NCBI RefSeq assembly: GCF_000004195.4
Contig: NC_030679.2
Coordinates: 26,091,712-26,155,711, forward strand
Direction of reading: 5' to 3'
DNA length: 64,000 nucleotides
Origin: Xenopus tropicalis
Taxonomy: Eukaryota; Chordata; Amphibia; Anura; Pipidae
Shown here in pieces: positions 47,562 to 58,089 of the stretch (its first letter is position 1; each line of letters begins with the position of its first letter). Under the pieces are notes generated by a model, which searched no databases, was not told the origin of the DNA, and worked only from the letters and a program-made list of their open reading frames with translations. Position numbers and translations under genes: made by a program.

Positions 47562-50500
47562 CTATAAGAAAGAAAGCAAATGGGAGAGGTCATTGATGGA
47601 TTCACATAAGTGCAATGAGAAAAACCAAAACAACATTTTACATGACTATTTGCTAGCTCAGAAACTTTTCACTTAAAAACAGATAAAAAATGCCAAAACA
47701 AAAAGTAGGTAGAGTTAGTTTTCTGACCCCACAAAATGGCAGAACAGTGTACTGCACTTGGAAGCAAACTTCCCCAGCCTACAATATTAACCATTACGAC
47801 CTTCGCCGTACTTCTCTTATTTTGAAATGATAATGCTACATGGCAACAATCAGCATGCCAGCATCCTCTGACAAAGGCTTGGTAAACACAGGTTATGATT
47901 TAAAGGAATACGGTCATGGAAAAACATGTTTTCTTCACAAGGCATGTTAATAGAGTTTCTCCAGTAGAATCCTGCATTGAATCTGAAGCGCAGCAGATTT
48001 TTTTTTATATTAAATTTTGAAATTTCAGGTTAGACATATTCTTTATTTCCCAGGGTGCCCCAGCCATGTGACTGGTGCTCTAATAAACTTTACTGCTGTG
48101 CTGCAAGTTAGACCAATATCAACCCCCTCCCTCCCTTCCGCCCCCCCCAGCAGCTGATCAGCAGAACAATGGGAAGGGAGCAAGATAGCAGCTCCCAGTA
48201 AGTATAAGGATAGCACTCAATAGTAAGAAATCCAAATCCAGCTTGGGACTCCAGTTACATGGGAGTAGGAGAAACAATAGGTTAGCTCAGTGCTGTCCAA
48301 CTGGTGGCCCGCGACCCCCCCTCTGTGTGGCCCGCGACCTCCCCTCTGTGTGGCCCCCCACCTATCTGGCTGCTTTGATGACTTACCTTTGTGTAAGATT
48401 TAAATGGTATCAGTACTGAGATTAACTGGCCCCCTGCATTGCTCACACCTCAGACTCAGGCTGTAATCCTGTATTGTTTAATCATGTTCACACCTTTTAA
48501 TGCCTTCATTGTTTTCCCCCTGCATTGTTCACACCTCAGGCTCAGGCTGTAATCACCCACATTGTTCACCTGTTCACACCTCAGAGTGTGGCACGCATAG
48601 GCAGGGGAGGGCAGGCGTAGTATGACACACATAGGTAGGGGAGGGCAAGCATAGTATGGCACACACAGGCAGGGGAGGGCAAGCAGTACTCTATGGTCTC
48701 ACTGCTCTATGCCTCCCCTATGCTGCCCGTGTGTGCCATACTCTGCCTTTTCCTATGCTGTCCGTGTGTGCCATACTCTGCCTGCCCTATGCTGCCTGTG
48801 TGTGCCATACTCTGCCTTTTCTTATGTTGCCTGTGTGTGCCTTACTCTTCCTGCCCTATGCTGCCTGTGGGAGGTGAACCTGGCAGGGGATTGTTAGCAT
48901 TTGGAAATAGTCATTATATGGTCCCTAAGGTGTGTAATTATGTGCTGGGGGTTGCTGTGCTATACACAGGGGAGGAGGCATATGGTATATGTCGTAAAGG
49001 AAAAGTAACGTTAAAAATTTTTAACTAAAAAATCTATTCTACTCTCCCCCAATAATTGCCCTATCCTGAAAACTATTTGTTATTTATAATGCTTTAGAAG
49101 AAAATACCTGTAAAAAAACTTGGCTTCCGGTCATTTCAATAAAGGCGATATGGCGACGCAGGGAAAGTTTCAGGGGAAGCGTCCACTATGCAGCGATCGA
49201 CTGATCGAGTCTAGCCTTCCTTCTGTATAGGAAGGAGTCAGGCTAGACTCGATCAATCGATCACCACATAGTTAAACTTCCCCCGATACTTTCTTCTGCA
49301 TGGCCATATCGGCTTTGTTGAAATGACCGGAAGCCAAGTTTAACAGGTATTTTCTTCTAAAGCATTATAAATAACAAATAGTTTTCAGGATAGGGCAATT
49401 ATTGGGGGATTTTTTAGTTAAAATTTTTTAGCGTTACTTTTCCTTTAATATGACATAATATAATTCTTTCACATATGAATGAAGGGTGATATCCCTTCAG
49501 TGAGCACCAACCACTGGGTTTTTGCTGTGTTGCCACCATTAATGTGGGGATGGTCTTAAAAGCTCTTGTGATAACATGGGTGTGGTTTGAAGTGGGTGCA
49601 GTTTAAAAAAGGGTAGTGGTCAAAACTGGCTTCCATTACCAGCCCTCCATCATGTAGGCCAGAAAAATTCCAGCCCTCGGCACCACAGAAGTTGGACAGC
49701 ACTGGGTTAGCTAAAAGCAGTTCTAATGTGTAGCGCTGGCTCCCTGACTCAGGCACAATGCACTGAGATGGCGCCTACACACCAATATTACAGCTTAAGA
49801 ATATATATATTTGTTGTTTCAAGAACACAATTTAAAAAAGAGTGAATTATTTTCTATGTAAAGAGTGTAATTTAGAAATAAAAAGTGCAGCAAAAAATCA
49901 CAAAATAATCCTTTTAAACAATTTTAGGTTTTGTCTTTATACCTGACTGGTTAAATATAAAAGACTTGAGAGCTTCCAGCTTCCGATCGGTGTGATTAAA
50001 TCTTGCCATAGGTTTGGCACCTTGAAATAGCAGGATATTAGGAACTGCTACTGTGCCGAATCGAGTTGAAAGGCTATAATAAAGCAACAAAGAAATAAAG
50101 TTAATATGAACCTGGTTAAAATTTTATGTAAACAGAAGAAATGGATGAAAAAAAGGCATTTGCAGAAACTGCATGCATTACATGGAAATGTTCAGCAGTA
50201 ACTGACTAAGTCTTTCCAATGATAACAGTCAACTCTAGACTGCCTGCTAGGCTGTCCCCTGGCTGCTCTGTACAAAACCATAATGAATCAGGAAAAAGAA
50301 ATTGTGAGTTATTGCATTTTATTGAGCAAAGTTTGCTAAAATCTAGTAGTGACATATATACGTGCTAATTCCGCACATGACATGTCTGTAAAGGAGCACA
50401 GCATGCTGCAGTTTCGCCTACCATCAGAATGAAAATACAAATTTAAATACAGTGAACCTATGCCTTTGTTTAGGTTTAGGAGATCTGTCAGAATGGTCTG

Positions 50501-53500
50501 CTAGGGAAAATGTTGTATGTAATAATATTATGAAATAAACATGATAAGCAAGAATGGGTGTGTTATCTGTATCATAATATCTCTATCAGGCTCAAATTAT
50601 ATATTTAAATAAAGTTTTTGATTTTAGGGCATAACACCCAAAATTCTTTCATTTTTGTATTATTATGACGTGTAGAATTTTCCCTCATATAACATTGTGT
50701 AGGCTGCCACACCATAAATGTCACCACTGTATCCTTGCTCTTATCAAACATGTAACACCTTTTTGGCACAAATAGTTATAGGTAAATGCTTTGTTTGTGC
50801 TTTATGCAGATCACACAGTGTGAGGTGTCTAATTGCTTTGGTCACACAAGGAAGATAAATAAGCAACACATAACATCATTCTGGCTTGTGTACAACATAC
50901 CTACTGTGTTGAGAAGCATCTAATGCCAAAAAATGTAAAGTAGGAAATGCCCTTGGCAGAGTATTGAAATGAGGGGCCAGGCCTGCAGAAAAGCGACACC
51001 AAGGGGTGTAGAACAAAACCAATGTACATTCACTGCTATTAGGATTAAGGAATTCCATTAGATCCTGCAAAATACAAGCAAAGATAGGATGATCAGCTTC
51101 TCAAAACACTGTAAAACTGTACATGATTCTACACTGTAATTACAATACACACAAAACAGGAGTTAATGAAAAGCAATCATGAAAACCAAAAGGAGGATCT
51201 TTTATGTAAGGACCTCAGACATGACGGAAATGGTAACAGAGAAAAAGCATGTGGGATAATGGTCATTTCACATTTATGTGGATGCCAGGCCATACTTCTG
51301 TAAGCAAAAAATAATTCAGACCTGCAAATTATGGAAATACACTGCTAATATATAACTGTATAATTAGCTCCTTCCATAAATATTTATCAAAGACCTAATG
51401 CAAGCCTATCAATGCAAGAAAGCAATTAGTCTGAGGAAATCTGAAGCTAAAGGAAAGTGGTTTCTATATAGGGCAGTAGCTTCTGCTATTCCAAAATATA
51501 TTCCAGGATGGATTCCGTTATTAAGACTTTTAGAAGCTCACAAGAGCTGTAAACAACACACAACAGTATTTATATATTGCTACCTGTATACACAGTGCTG
51601 TACATTAACAGAACTGACATAGGAGAATACAATGATAAAATATAAGTAATCCTGAATGTAATTTAATAATAAAGAGACAAGAGGGAGGAGGTCCCTGCTC
51701 TGTATAAATTCAACACCAGACCAACATTTAATAAAAATATGCTCTTCCTCTTCTTACTAAATGACTGGTCTTGTTTTCCATTCTCGCAAAATGAAAGGCA
51801 ATTAATTAGTTCCAAGGATGGATAATTGTTGTGTATAATGAGCTCCTCATTCCTTACCCATCCTGCCCACTCCCAAAAATAATAAAGGGTTGATAGAAAG
51901 AAGATTTACTGAAGTATAAACTCTAGTAAGATAAATCATTTTCATTTTTTTTGCACTGGCCAAATATGCTTCGAGTATGCTACTTATCATACAGTAAATA
52001 CAAACCACAAGTGGAAGTCATTTTCAACCAATCACACATTTAGTGGACATATTTTGAAGGTAGCTGCCTATTTCTGTTTGTCAATGAATGAATATCTATA
52101 AATGACTGATACATATTATATATAGGGTCAGCTTGCCATAACTCATGGAGTTCCAGGACGAGACACATATATATTTCAACCATACATCCAACTTGTAGCA
52201 GCCTTAAAGTTGACCTGTCACCCAGACATGAAAATCTGTATAATAAAAGTCCTGTTCAAATTAAACATGAAACCCAAATTAATTTTTTTATTAACACATC
52301 CAAACCCATTATAAAGGCATTTAAAAATCACAGCTGTCAATCATATATTGCTTGCCCCACCTCTATGCCTTAGGCATAGAGGCGGGGCAGACAATAACTT
52401 TAGCTTTCCATTCAGCACTTCCTAGATATCACTGCACATCTAACGTTTCCCCTCCCTCCTCCTCATCCGATTGTGTAGCCAGTGCATGGGCATGGGTATC
52501 AGGTCCCCCATTCTGGCACAGAAACAAGATTTTGGCATGATACAAAGCTTGCCTTCATAACAGTGTCCACAAAATGGTGCCTTCCTGCTTGCTTTGATTG
52601 AGCAATTCCAAGACGGAAGGAAACAAGATTTATATTATTTATATAGAGTAAGTAAAGTTTATTTTGCTCAACTAACAATATAGAAAATAATTTGGACTTA
52701 TTTCTTAGTGTGACAGGTCCGCTTTAAGTACATTTGCATATCAGACCTGTGTAATGTTGAGAATTTTCACAGTAAAATTTGATATTCCCGTAATGTTACG
52801 CTCTTCACAGTTGACTTTTAGAGCTTTGCTGCTGTCTGTGCTGTTGGCTTCCGCAGTCTTTGCCTGCTCTGTACCCTGCTCATTAGTTTCACTCTTTGCT
52901 TTATCTTGTGCATCTGTAGGTTCATTCACAAATGCCAAATGTTTATAATAACTGCATGCGGCTTTGTCTTTAATGCTGTCGCAAACTTCTGTTACTTTGA
53001 AGTCCATCACCTCTCTAGGAACCATAGAAAGCAGCACTGCAGGGTTGGTTGGAATGTCTGTTGCCTGCATTGCGTCAGCAATCTCCGCAGTCTTGTACTG
53101 AACAGGCTCCGAGGCTGCTGCATTTTCAGATGAAGGCGCCGGCTCTAAACGAACAGTGTCCTCCTTTTTATTGTCCCCTTCTACAACAGAATTCTCATTT
53201 TGTTGGTTCCCTGTAAATGAAAACATTGCATAAGCTATTTTATAATAATTTATCCTTCTAGCAGGCCCAGACTGGCAATCTGTGGATTCTGGCAAATCCC
53301 AGAGGGGCTGCTGTAAGATGCCAGACAGTTGCTATTTATGGGGCTGGTTTGGGATTCCAGCAAAATTCTGCGTTTTTCAGCAGGATTCAGATTCAGCCGA
53401 ATCCATGTACAGGTATGGGACACATTATTCAGAAAGAAGATTATTGAAAGATTAAATAAACCCAATAGGAGTGTTTTGCTTCCAATAAGGATTAATTGTA

Positions 53501-54837
53501 TATTAGTTGGGATCAAGTACAAGGCACTGTTTTATTATTACAGAGAAAAGGGAATCATTTAACCATTAAATAAACCCCATAGGGCTGTTCTGCCCCCAAT
53601 AAGGGGTAATTATATCTTAGTTGGGATCAAGTACAGGTACTGTTTTATTATTACAGAGAAAAGGGAATCATTTAACCATTAAATAAACCCAATAGGGCTG
53701 TTCTGCCCCCAATAAGGGGTAATTATATCTTAGTTGGGATCAAGTACAAGGCACTGTTTTATTATTACAGAGAAAAGGAAATCATTTAACCATTAAATAA
53801 ACCCAATAGGGCTGTTCTGCCCCCAATAAGGGGTAATTATATCTTAGTTGGGATCAAGTACAGGTACTGTTTTATTATTACAGAGAAAAGGGAATCATTT
53901 AACCATTAAATAAACCCAATAGGGCTGTTCTGCCCCAATAAGGGGTAATTATATCTTAGTTGGGATCAAGTACAGGTACTGTTTTATTATTACAGAGAAA
54001 AAGGAAGTAATTTTTAAAAATTAAAATTATTTGCTAATAAGTCTATGGGAGATAACCTTCCCATAATTCAGAACTTTCTGGATAGAGGGTTTCCGGATAA
54101 CGGATCCCATACCTGTATCTGGCCAAACCAAATCCTTAAAATCATGTGACTTTTCATCACATAAACACAGAAGTAAGAAATGTTTAACCCCGTAAGAGCT
54201 ACTTTCAATAACCCTGTATTATCTCACTATGCACTTTTTGCAAAGTAAGAAGCTCTTAGTAAAAAGTTAATCAAGGGAAGGAATTTGTTTAGTTAGTTTT
54301 TTTAAGTTAGAGAGGTTTTTTCACCTTCATCTGAATCAACTAGCAGGTTACATTAAAGCTGGCCATACACCTGGGCTGGACTAGGATTCAAAACAGACTC
54401 TGGCATTTAAAGTACATGGAGGCCCAAACAGGCTGCAAGAAGCCCACTAAACAGTGAGTGTCTATGGCTCCGGCATTTGCCTTCCACAGACTGCCAGTCT
54501 GGCCCGGTCAGATAATAAAGAGGCATTTCAGTCCCAACTCTTACCAATCTGCAGACTCCTGCATCGCAATGCCCCAAGCAAGGCTGCAGCACACTGATAC
54601 AGACTAACGTTTATTAGCAATATCCAGTCATCATTGCTTTATTCATCTTTCTTAAGATAATGTTCTATCCCATAGTAACCTCACAAGTCACCAAGCAGAC
54701 CTTTAAAGAGTACCGTAACAACCCTGATAGCTCCCCAATGGACAGTTATGGATAAAGCACTTGCGATATCACTAACCTCGGGCCCACGACATAAAGAGCA
54801 AGAAGTACAACAGCCACAGCTGCACATTCACCCGCAT
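47365..54837 (-). CDS. txndc15: txndc15, thioredoxin-domain-containing protein 15 (complete, five exons)
   Basis: Join on the minus strand: 54837-54777, 53210-52747, 51064-50901, 50073-49943, 47561-47365. The 1017 bases give 338 residues, all introns GT/AG, phases consistent. Residues 1-20 are a hydrophobic signal peptide ([18 protein letters not shown]). Exon 2 is an acidic, poorly structured region with Asn-glycosylation sites (NITG, NFTV, NITQ). Exons 3-4 form the thioredoxin-like domain: [12 protein letters not shown] puts Cys198 and Ser201 in a CxxS motif, then ALDASQHS and [12 protein letters not shown]. Exon 5 has a membrane span near residues 302-320 and ends [15 protein letters not shown], the characteristic C-terminus of vertebrate TXNDC15. 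In mammals TXNDC15 is tied to cilium function and Meckel-Gruber syndrome (established knowledge). Human length is about 360, so the frog protein is slightly shorter, mainly in exon 2. Three of the four introns hold recent transposons. Confidence 0.96.
48288..49704 (-). mobile_element. Non-autonomous hAT element in txndc15 intron 4
   Basis: Ends CAGTGCTGTCCAACTGGTGG and AGTTGGACAGCACTG, with a perfect 8-bp duplication GGTTAGCT (48280-48287 and 49705-49712). It is the inverted sister of 19504-20429: the same GGCCCGCGACC end, the TTCACACCTCAG units (48420-48590) and the TGCCATACTCTGCC minisatellite (48590-48870). A palindromic MITE is nested at 48994-49448. No transposase open frame is present. 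Confidence 0.92.
48994..49448. repeat. Palindromic MITE nested in the intron-4 hAT element
   Basis: Ends TAAAGGAAAAGTAACG and CGTTACTTTTCCTTTAA are inverted; the arms stay paired through CCAATAATTGCCCTATCCTG, TATAATGCTTTAGAAGAAAA, CTTGGCTTCCGGTCATTTCA and GACTCGATC to a centre near 49222. TTAA is intact on the right (49445-49448) and GTAA on the left. The element is almost wholly double-palindrome. Confidence 0.9.
49943..50073 (-). CDS. txndc15: txndc15 exon 4
   Basis: 131 bp. Acceptor TATTATAG|CCTTTCAAC; donor GTCAG|GTATAAAG. It encodes [18 protein letters not shown] and [18 protein letters not shown]. Confidence 0.95.
50074..50900 (-). other. txndc15 intron 3
   Basis: 827 bp with GT/AG ends and no recognisable transposon, the only repeat-free intron of this gene. 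Confidence 0.85.
50901..51064 (-). CDS. txndc15: txndc15 exon 3 (active-site exon)
   Basis: 164 bp. Acceptor TTTTGCAG|GATCTAATG; donor AGTAG|GTATGTTG. It encodes [33 protein letters not shown] and [11 protein letters not shown]. The second Cys of the classical CxxC is Ser here. Confidence 0.96.
51545..51700 (-). repeat. L2-like LINE tail fragment in txndc15 intron 2
   Basis: Contains ATTTATATATTGCTACCTG, CACAGTGCTGTACATTAACA and GAGGTCCCTGCTCTGTA, the antisense block order of the L2-type tails at 37982-38200. Confidence 0.6.
52204..52727. repeat. TTAA-type MITE next to the txndc15 exon 2 donor
   Basis: Ends TTAAAGTTGACCTGTCACC and GTGTGACAGGTCCGCTTTAA are inverted repeats bounded by TTAA (52204-52207 and 52724-52727). 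An internal palindrome with CCTCTATGCCTTAGGCATAG is near 52370. Its right end is 19 bp inside the intron from the splice junction at 52747. Confidence 0.88.
52747..53210 (-). CDS. txndc15: txndc15 exon 2
   Basis: 464 bp. Acceptor TCATTTACAG|GGAACC; donor ACACAG|GTCTGA, a weak donor with no A at +3/+4. It encodes the acidic, Ser/Glu-rich linker from [12 protein letters not shown] to VKILNITQ, including two Cys ([10 protein letters not shown]) and the glycosylation sites. Confidence 0.94.
53345..54195. repeat. hAT-like 'GATTCGGCCGAATCC' relic split by a family P MITE
   Basis: CAGCAGGATTCAGATTCAGC at 53378 and CCAAACCAAATCCTTAAAATCATGTGAC from 54123 are adjoining pieces of the unit seen in the 32-kb array. 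The family P element at 53408-54117 lies exactly between them, so it inserted into this older element. Confidence 0.7.
53408..54117 (+). repeat. Complete family P MITE with five-unit internal array, in txndc15 intron 1
   Basis: Ends TACAGGTATGGGACAC and GGATCCCATACCTGTA. GTTGGGATCAAGTACA occurs five times (near 53507, 53618, 53732, 53846 and 53958). Units one and three carry an AAGGCACTG variant. TA is present at both outer borders, consistent with a TA target, but this is not proof. Confidence 0.92.
54372..54504. repeat. hAT-like relic in txndc15 intron 1
   Basis: CTGGGCTGGACTAGGATTC and the mirrored GACTGCCAGTCTGGCCC bracket the segment. Ends are decayed and no duplication is visible. Similar pieces lie near 37110 and 53262. 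Confidence 0.5.
54777..54837 (-). CDS. txndc15: txndc15 exon 1 (coding part)
   Basis: ATG at 54837-54835; 20 codons plus one base to the donor CGAG|GTTAGT. The split Gly codon is completed by exon 2 (G+GG). It encodes the signal peptide. The start is the first ATG downstream of the CRE-bearing promoter. Confidence 0.93.
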
Positions 54838-54990
54838 TCTGTCTGTGCCACTTTAAAAATGGTTGCGGCTAGTTCCGAATGGCGTCTGGTGACGTCACAC
54901 GCACGTAACGCACGGCGGCGGCTTCCTCACGTAGTATGTATTGAACGTAATGCGTTCTTTGCGTACGGGAACTGTTACATTGCGTTCTGG
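54838..54990 (-). promoter_or_regulatory. txndc15 promoter region with consensus CRE
   Basis: A palindromic TGACGTCA (ATF/CREB site) lies at 54890-54897, 53 bp upstream of the ATG. Around it are several CpG words (GCACGTAACGCACGGCGGCGGC), unusual for the AT-rich window and typical of a housekeeping TATA-less promoter. Use of the site is inferred. Confidence 0.6.
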
Positions 54991-55438
54991 GTGTAAAGTG
55001 GGCTTTAAAGGTTGTCGTGGTGGCGTAATGTTATGCTTTCTTACTTTCTCTGGAGAATAATTTATTTGGCAGATGCAAGGGGGTTTATCTTTCATATGCA
55101 ATGTGAATTAAGAGCATAGCTATCAGTACCCACAATATGCCCCTGCGCCCTCCCTACTCATTTCTAAGGGCGGCCTAACCCCCCCTGTTATGTCCAACAC
55201 TGCCCAGCACACAAATAAAGACAGCAGCATCTTCTGCCTGATAAAAGACAGAGTGCACCCTCAGCCCCTGACCCAGTGAGCAGAGATAGGGATGCCGCCA
55301 ATGCCGATAGTTGACCCTTGCCGGTCACTAATAGTACTCTCAGAACAATTAAACATCAAGGTAATCCTCTGAGGTAGCAGGGGAGATTCAAGAGTTAAGG
55401 GGGCGGGCTTTTTTTCCCACAGCAATCAGTTAAATGGC

Positions 55439-55750
55439 CAGGGCCGGATTTACAAATTTGCCGCCCCGAGGCCGCCCCGTTACACGACCCCCCCCCCCCC
55501 CCAAGTGCGCATGCATGAACGAGGGGGGGTTGCAAGTGCGCATGCGTGAGTAGCCGGAGGGGGCGGGGTTTGCAAGTGCGCATGCGCCATAGGCCAAACT
55601 TGCATACGGAGCAGTGGGGAAAAGTCCCCATTGCTCCGTATGGGAACACAAATTTTTAGATGATTTTTATGCGGCGGGGCGGCATGCCGCCCCCAGGTTT
55701 CTGCCGCTCTAGGCCCTGGCCTTTGTGGCCTCTCCACAAATCCGGGCCTG
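55439..55750. mobile_element. hAT-like non-autonomous element, GC-rich
   Basis: Ends CAGGGCCGGATTTACAAA and AAATCCGGGCCTG with a perfect 8-bp duplication TAAATGGC (55431-55438 and 55751-55758). The interior has three AAGTGCGCATGC-type units (55503-55585) and a C-run at about 55485-55502. No coding capacity. Confidence 0.9.
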
Positions 55751-55759
55751 TAAATGGCA

Positions 55760-56840
55760 ATGCTGAGAAGCGGGACATCTAACAATGAATCCGGGACAGC
55801 GGGCAGTGCCATAAATATCGGGACTGTCCCGCTGAAAGCAGGACGGTTGGGAGGTATGATAACAGCAAATAAAGCAGCAGCAGCCCCCCCTTTTTTCTGT
55901 GAGGCGTGTGTGTATATTGTGAGAATAGGTGACCCCCCCCCCCCAGTTTAAGTCAGGACCTCAGCCCACAGTCAGTATAGTAAAAAGCCCAATTTCAATA
56001 GTAGGGGAAAATGATTGTGCTCACTAGAGAGCACTTAAATTCATACTTACATGACAAAATACCTCATTCATTATTATTTCCTTGTCTAGAGTACTGTATG
56101 TTGAATACACTCACCGAACAATCAGCTCGCAGGTCAGTGGGTCTGACAGACATATAAAGACACATGGCAGAGCATATAAAGGTTCAGGTTTTAGTCTTTT
56201 TCTGACCAACATTTAGATATCGGTCGTTTGTTTAAATGCAATGATATAAAACTAACATCCAGACTGAAATTGTGGGATAAAGCCCTAAAAATACAAATCG
56301 GAGGATGTTCTGAATATGAAATAGTTAGCAGATGCCAATAGTATGAAAGTTATAAACAGGACAGTAAAGAAAAAAGACACACAAAAGTCTTTTGCTGGCA
56401 CACCCGTGCTCACATCTTTTGTCTTCTGCCCAACATGGTGCATCAGGAGATGACATTTTCAAACCAGCCTGATCCCAGGTCCTAGGGTTTCCAGACTAGC
56501 TGGAGACCCTAGAACTGATATCTAAAGTACCTAAATATCAGTTGGGATAGGTGGGCCCCCACAAACACACAGATAACCATGTGTATAATGATCTAATACC
56601 CACCTTTACCCTTTATAGGTGTTCCATTCTACCGTCAACAGATTTGTTACCAATGCTTCCTCTGGATTCATTAACTTATTTTAGAATTACCATTTGAAAA
56701 TTCAGGGACACTTCTAATAAATGCATTTTGCAGGGCTCCATTACTTATATTTAAATTAACTAGCAATCATTGGTGCTTTGCTAGCTGGATTTTCTAGACA
56801 TGACCCTGAACTTTGTGATCTGGTGACTCCAGCTTATATC
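55760..56840. other. No recognised gene; low-complexity C-runs
   Basis: Includes C-runs near 55885 and 55935. Parts may be an old retroposon (CACCCGTGCTCACATCTTTT context near 56400) but could not be assigned. Confidence 0.3.
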
Positions 56841-56844
56841 ACCG

Positions 56845-57305
56845 CTCCATGTCAGCTGCTAGCTTATTCAAGGCCCTTCACTGGCTCTACATTTTCTCTC
56901 AAATTAAATTCAAATTGCTAATACTTGTGTCAATTAAAACTCCCTCCTTAACTGATTTCAAGATATGCTACTTTATACCCCGCTTCTCATCCTCTCCCCT
57001 TATCTACTCAGCCTGTTCCCTGCTAGACTTCTCTGAAGCTCTGCCTGCTACTGCAATTCCCTGCCACTCCCTAAAGAAGACCCTTTTTGAAGCCTAATTA
57101 AATCTCCCTACATTTTCTCAAGTCATCATACTGTATAGAATCAACAACGATTCTTTTTAGCAACCAAGTCAGCTATTCACTATTCCTTTACACTGTAAGC
57201 TCTTGCTATGAGGGTTTAGTTTCATTCTGCATCTCCTTGTTGACCTCCTGTATGTTATGTTAGATTACTGGAATGAACTGCAGAAGTTTCTGGCACAATA
57301 TAAGT
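56845..57305 (+). pseudogene. L2-like LINE fragment: RT C-terminus and 3' tail
   Basis: The plus strand reads SLFKALHWL then QIKFKLLILV, followed after frameshifts by a Ser/Leu-rich stretch ending HSLKKTLFE and by CTGTAAGCTCTTGCTATGAG. This is the usual C-terminal order for L2-clade polyproteins (FKxLHWLPV...RIxFKLLTLV). It is decayed. Confidence 0.6.
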
Positions 57306-57319
57306 AATTACTGTATATA

Positions 57320-57352
57320 GACAACTGATGATGATGATGATGATGATGAACC
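57320..57352. repeat. GAT trinucleotide microsatellite
   Basis: Uninterrupted GAT repeats of about eight units, next to the palindrome that follows. Confidence 0.9.
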
Positions 57353-57608
57353 TTTACACAAAAACTTGGACAGGCACTCCAAGTAAGTAAAGTAAAAATT
57401 GTATATTGAATGTTACATGCACTATAAGAGCCTGACACATTTCGTGCTGCAAGGCACTTAGTCACAGGCTCATATGACTAAGTGCCTTGTAGAACGACAC
57501 GCATCAGGCTTTTATTAGACATGTAACATTCAATAAACATTTTTTTTTATCTTACTTGAACCGTCCGTTGGTATTTTTCGAGTGCCTGTCCAAGTTTTTG
57601 TGTTAAGG
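57350..57608. repeat. Palindromic repeat
   Basis: Outer arms ACACAAAAACTTGGACAGGC and GCCTGTCCAAGTTTTTGTGT, then ATTGAATGTTACATG and CATGTAACATTCAAT, and a centre with GGCACTTAGTCAC / GACTAAGTGCC near 57479. It contains GACACATTTCGTGCTGCAAG, a theme seen in several frog retroposon ends. Confidence 0.85.
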
Positions 57609-58089
57609 TTAATATGCTCCCTCTGGCTGTAGGTTTTGGGCAGGGCACTCAAACCCAACATTTCAACTGGTAAGTTCTACTGCTTGCACTTCTTTTCATC
57701 TATATACATATGTCAACTGATGATGATGAGGCTAGAGTGTATGGCCTTTGCTTCTATGTAAAAAGATGAACAAGGAACAAGGCCCTAAGATCTCCTATCC
57801 TTGTAAATAGTTTTCCATCTTTTGGCTGTTCATCTTTTCACACAAATCTAAACCCCTTCCTTCACTCTCTATTGTCATCCATTCTATGAAAAATTTGTTG
57901 TTATCCCAAACATAACATTTTGCATAATAAAAGCAAAAGCGGCTTTCCAGTATACATTAGTTTAATGATGTTTAATGACTATAATTATTTGTAAATGTTT
58001 TTTTTTTATTGCAAGCAGTATCTGCTGTTATTTATCAGAACCACTCATTATTATCCCCTGCATCACTGGGCACTGGGTTCAACCCATGT

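Larger units (their letters stand above)
47562..49942 (-). other. txndc15 intron 4
   Basis: Bounded by TCAG|GTATAAAG and TTATAG. It holds the 1417-bp hAT element and the palindromic MITE nested in it; together these make up 60% of the intron. Confidence 0.9.

Noticed and set aside
48656..49028. Cys/Pro-rich open frames
   Set aside because: Same hAT minisatellite, inverted copy.
55395..55812. Three overlapping open frames with Gly-rich tracts
   Set aside because: They lie within the GC-rich hAT-like element with a proven 8-bp duplication and contain homopolymer-encoded runs.
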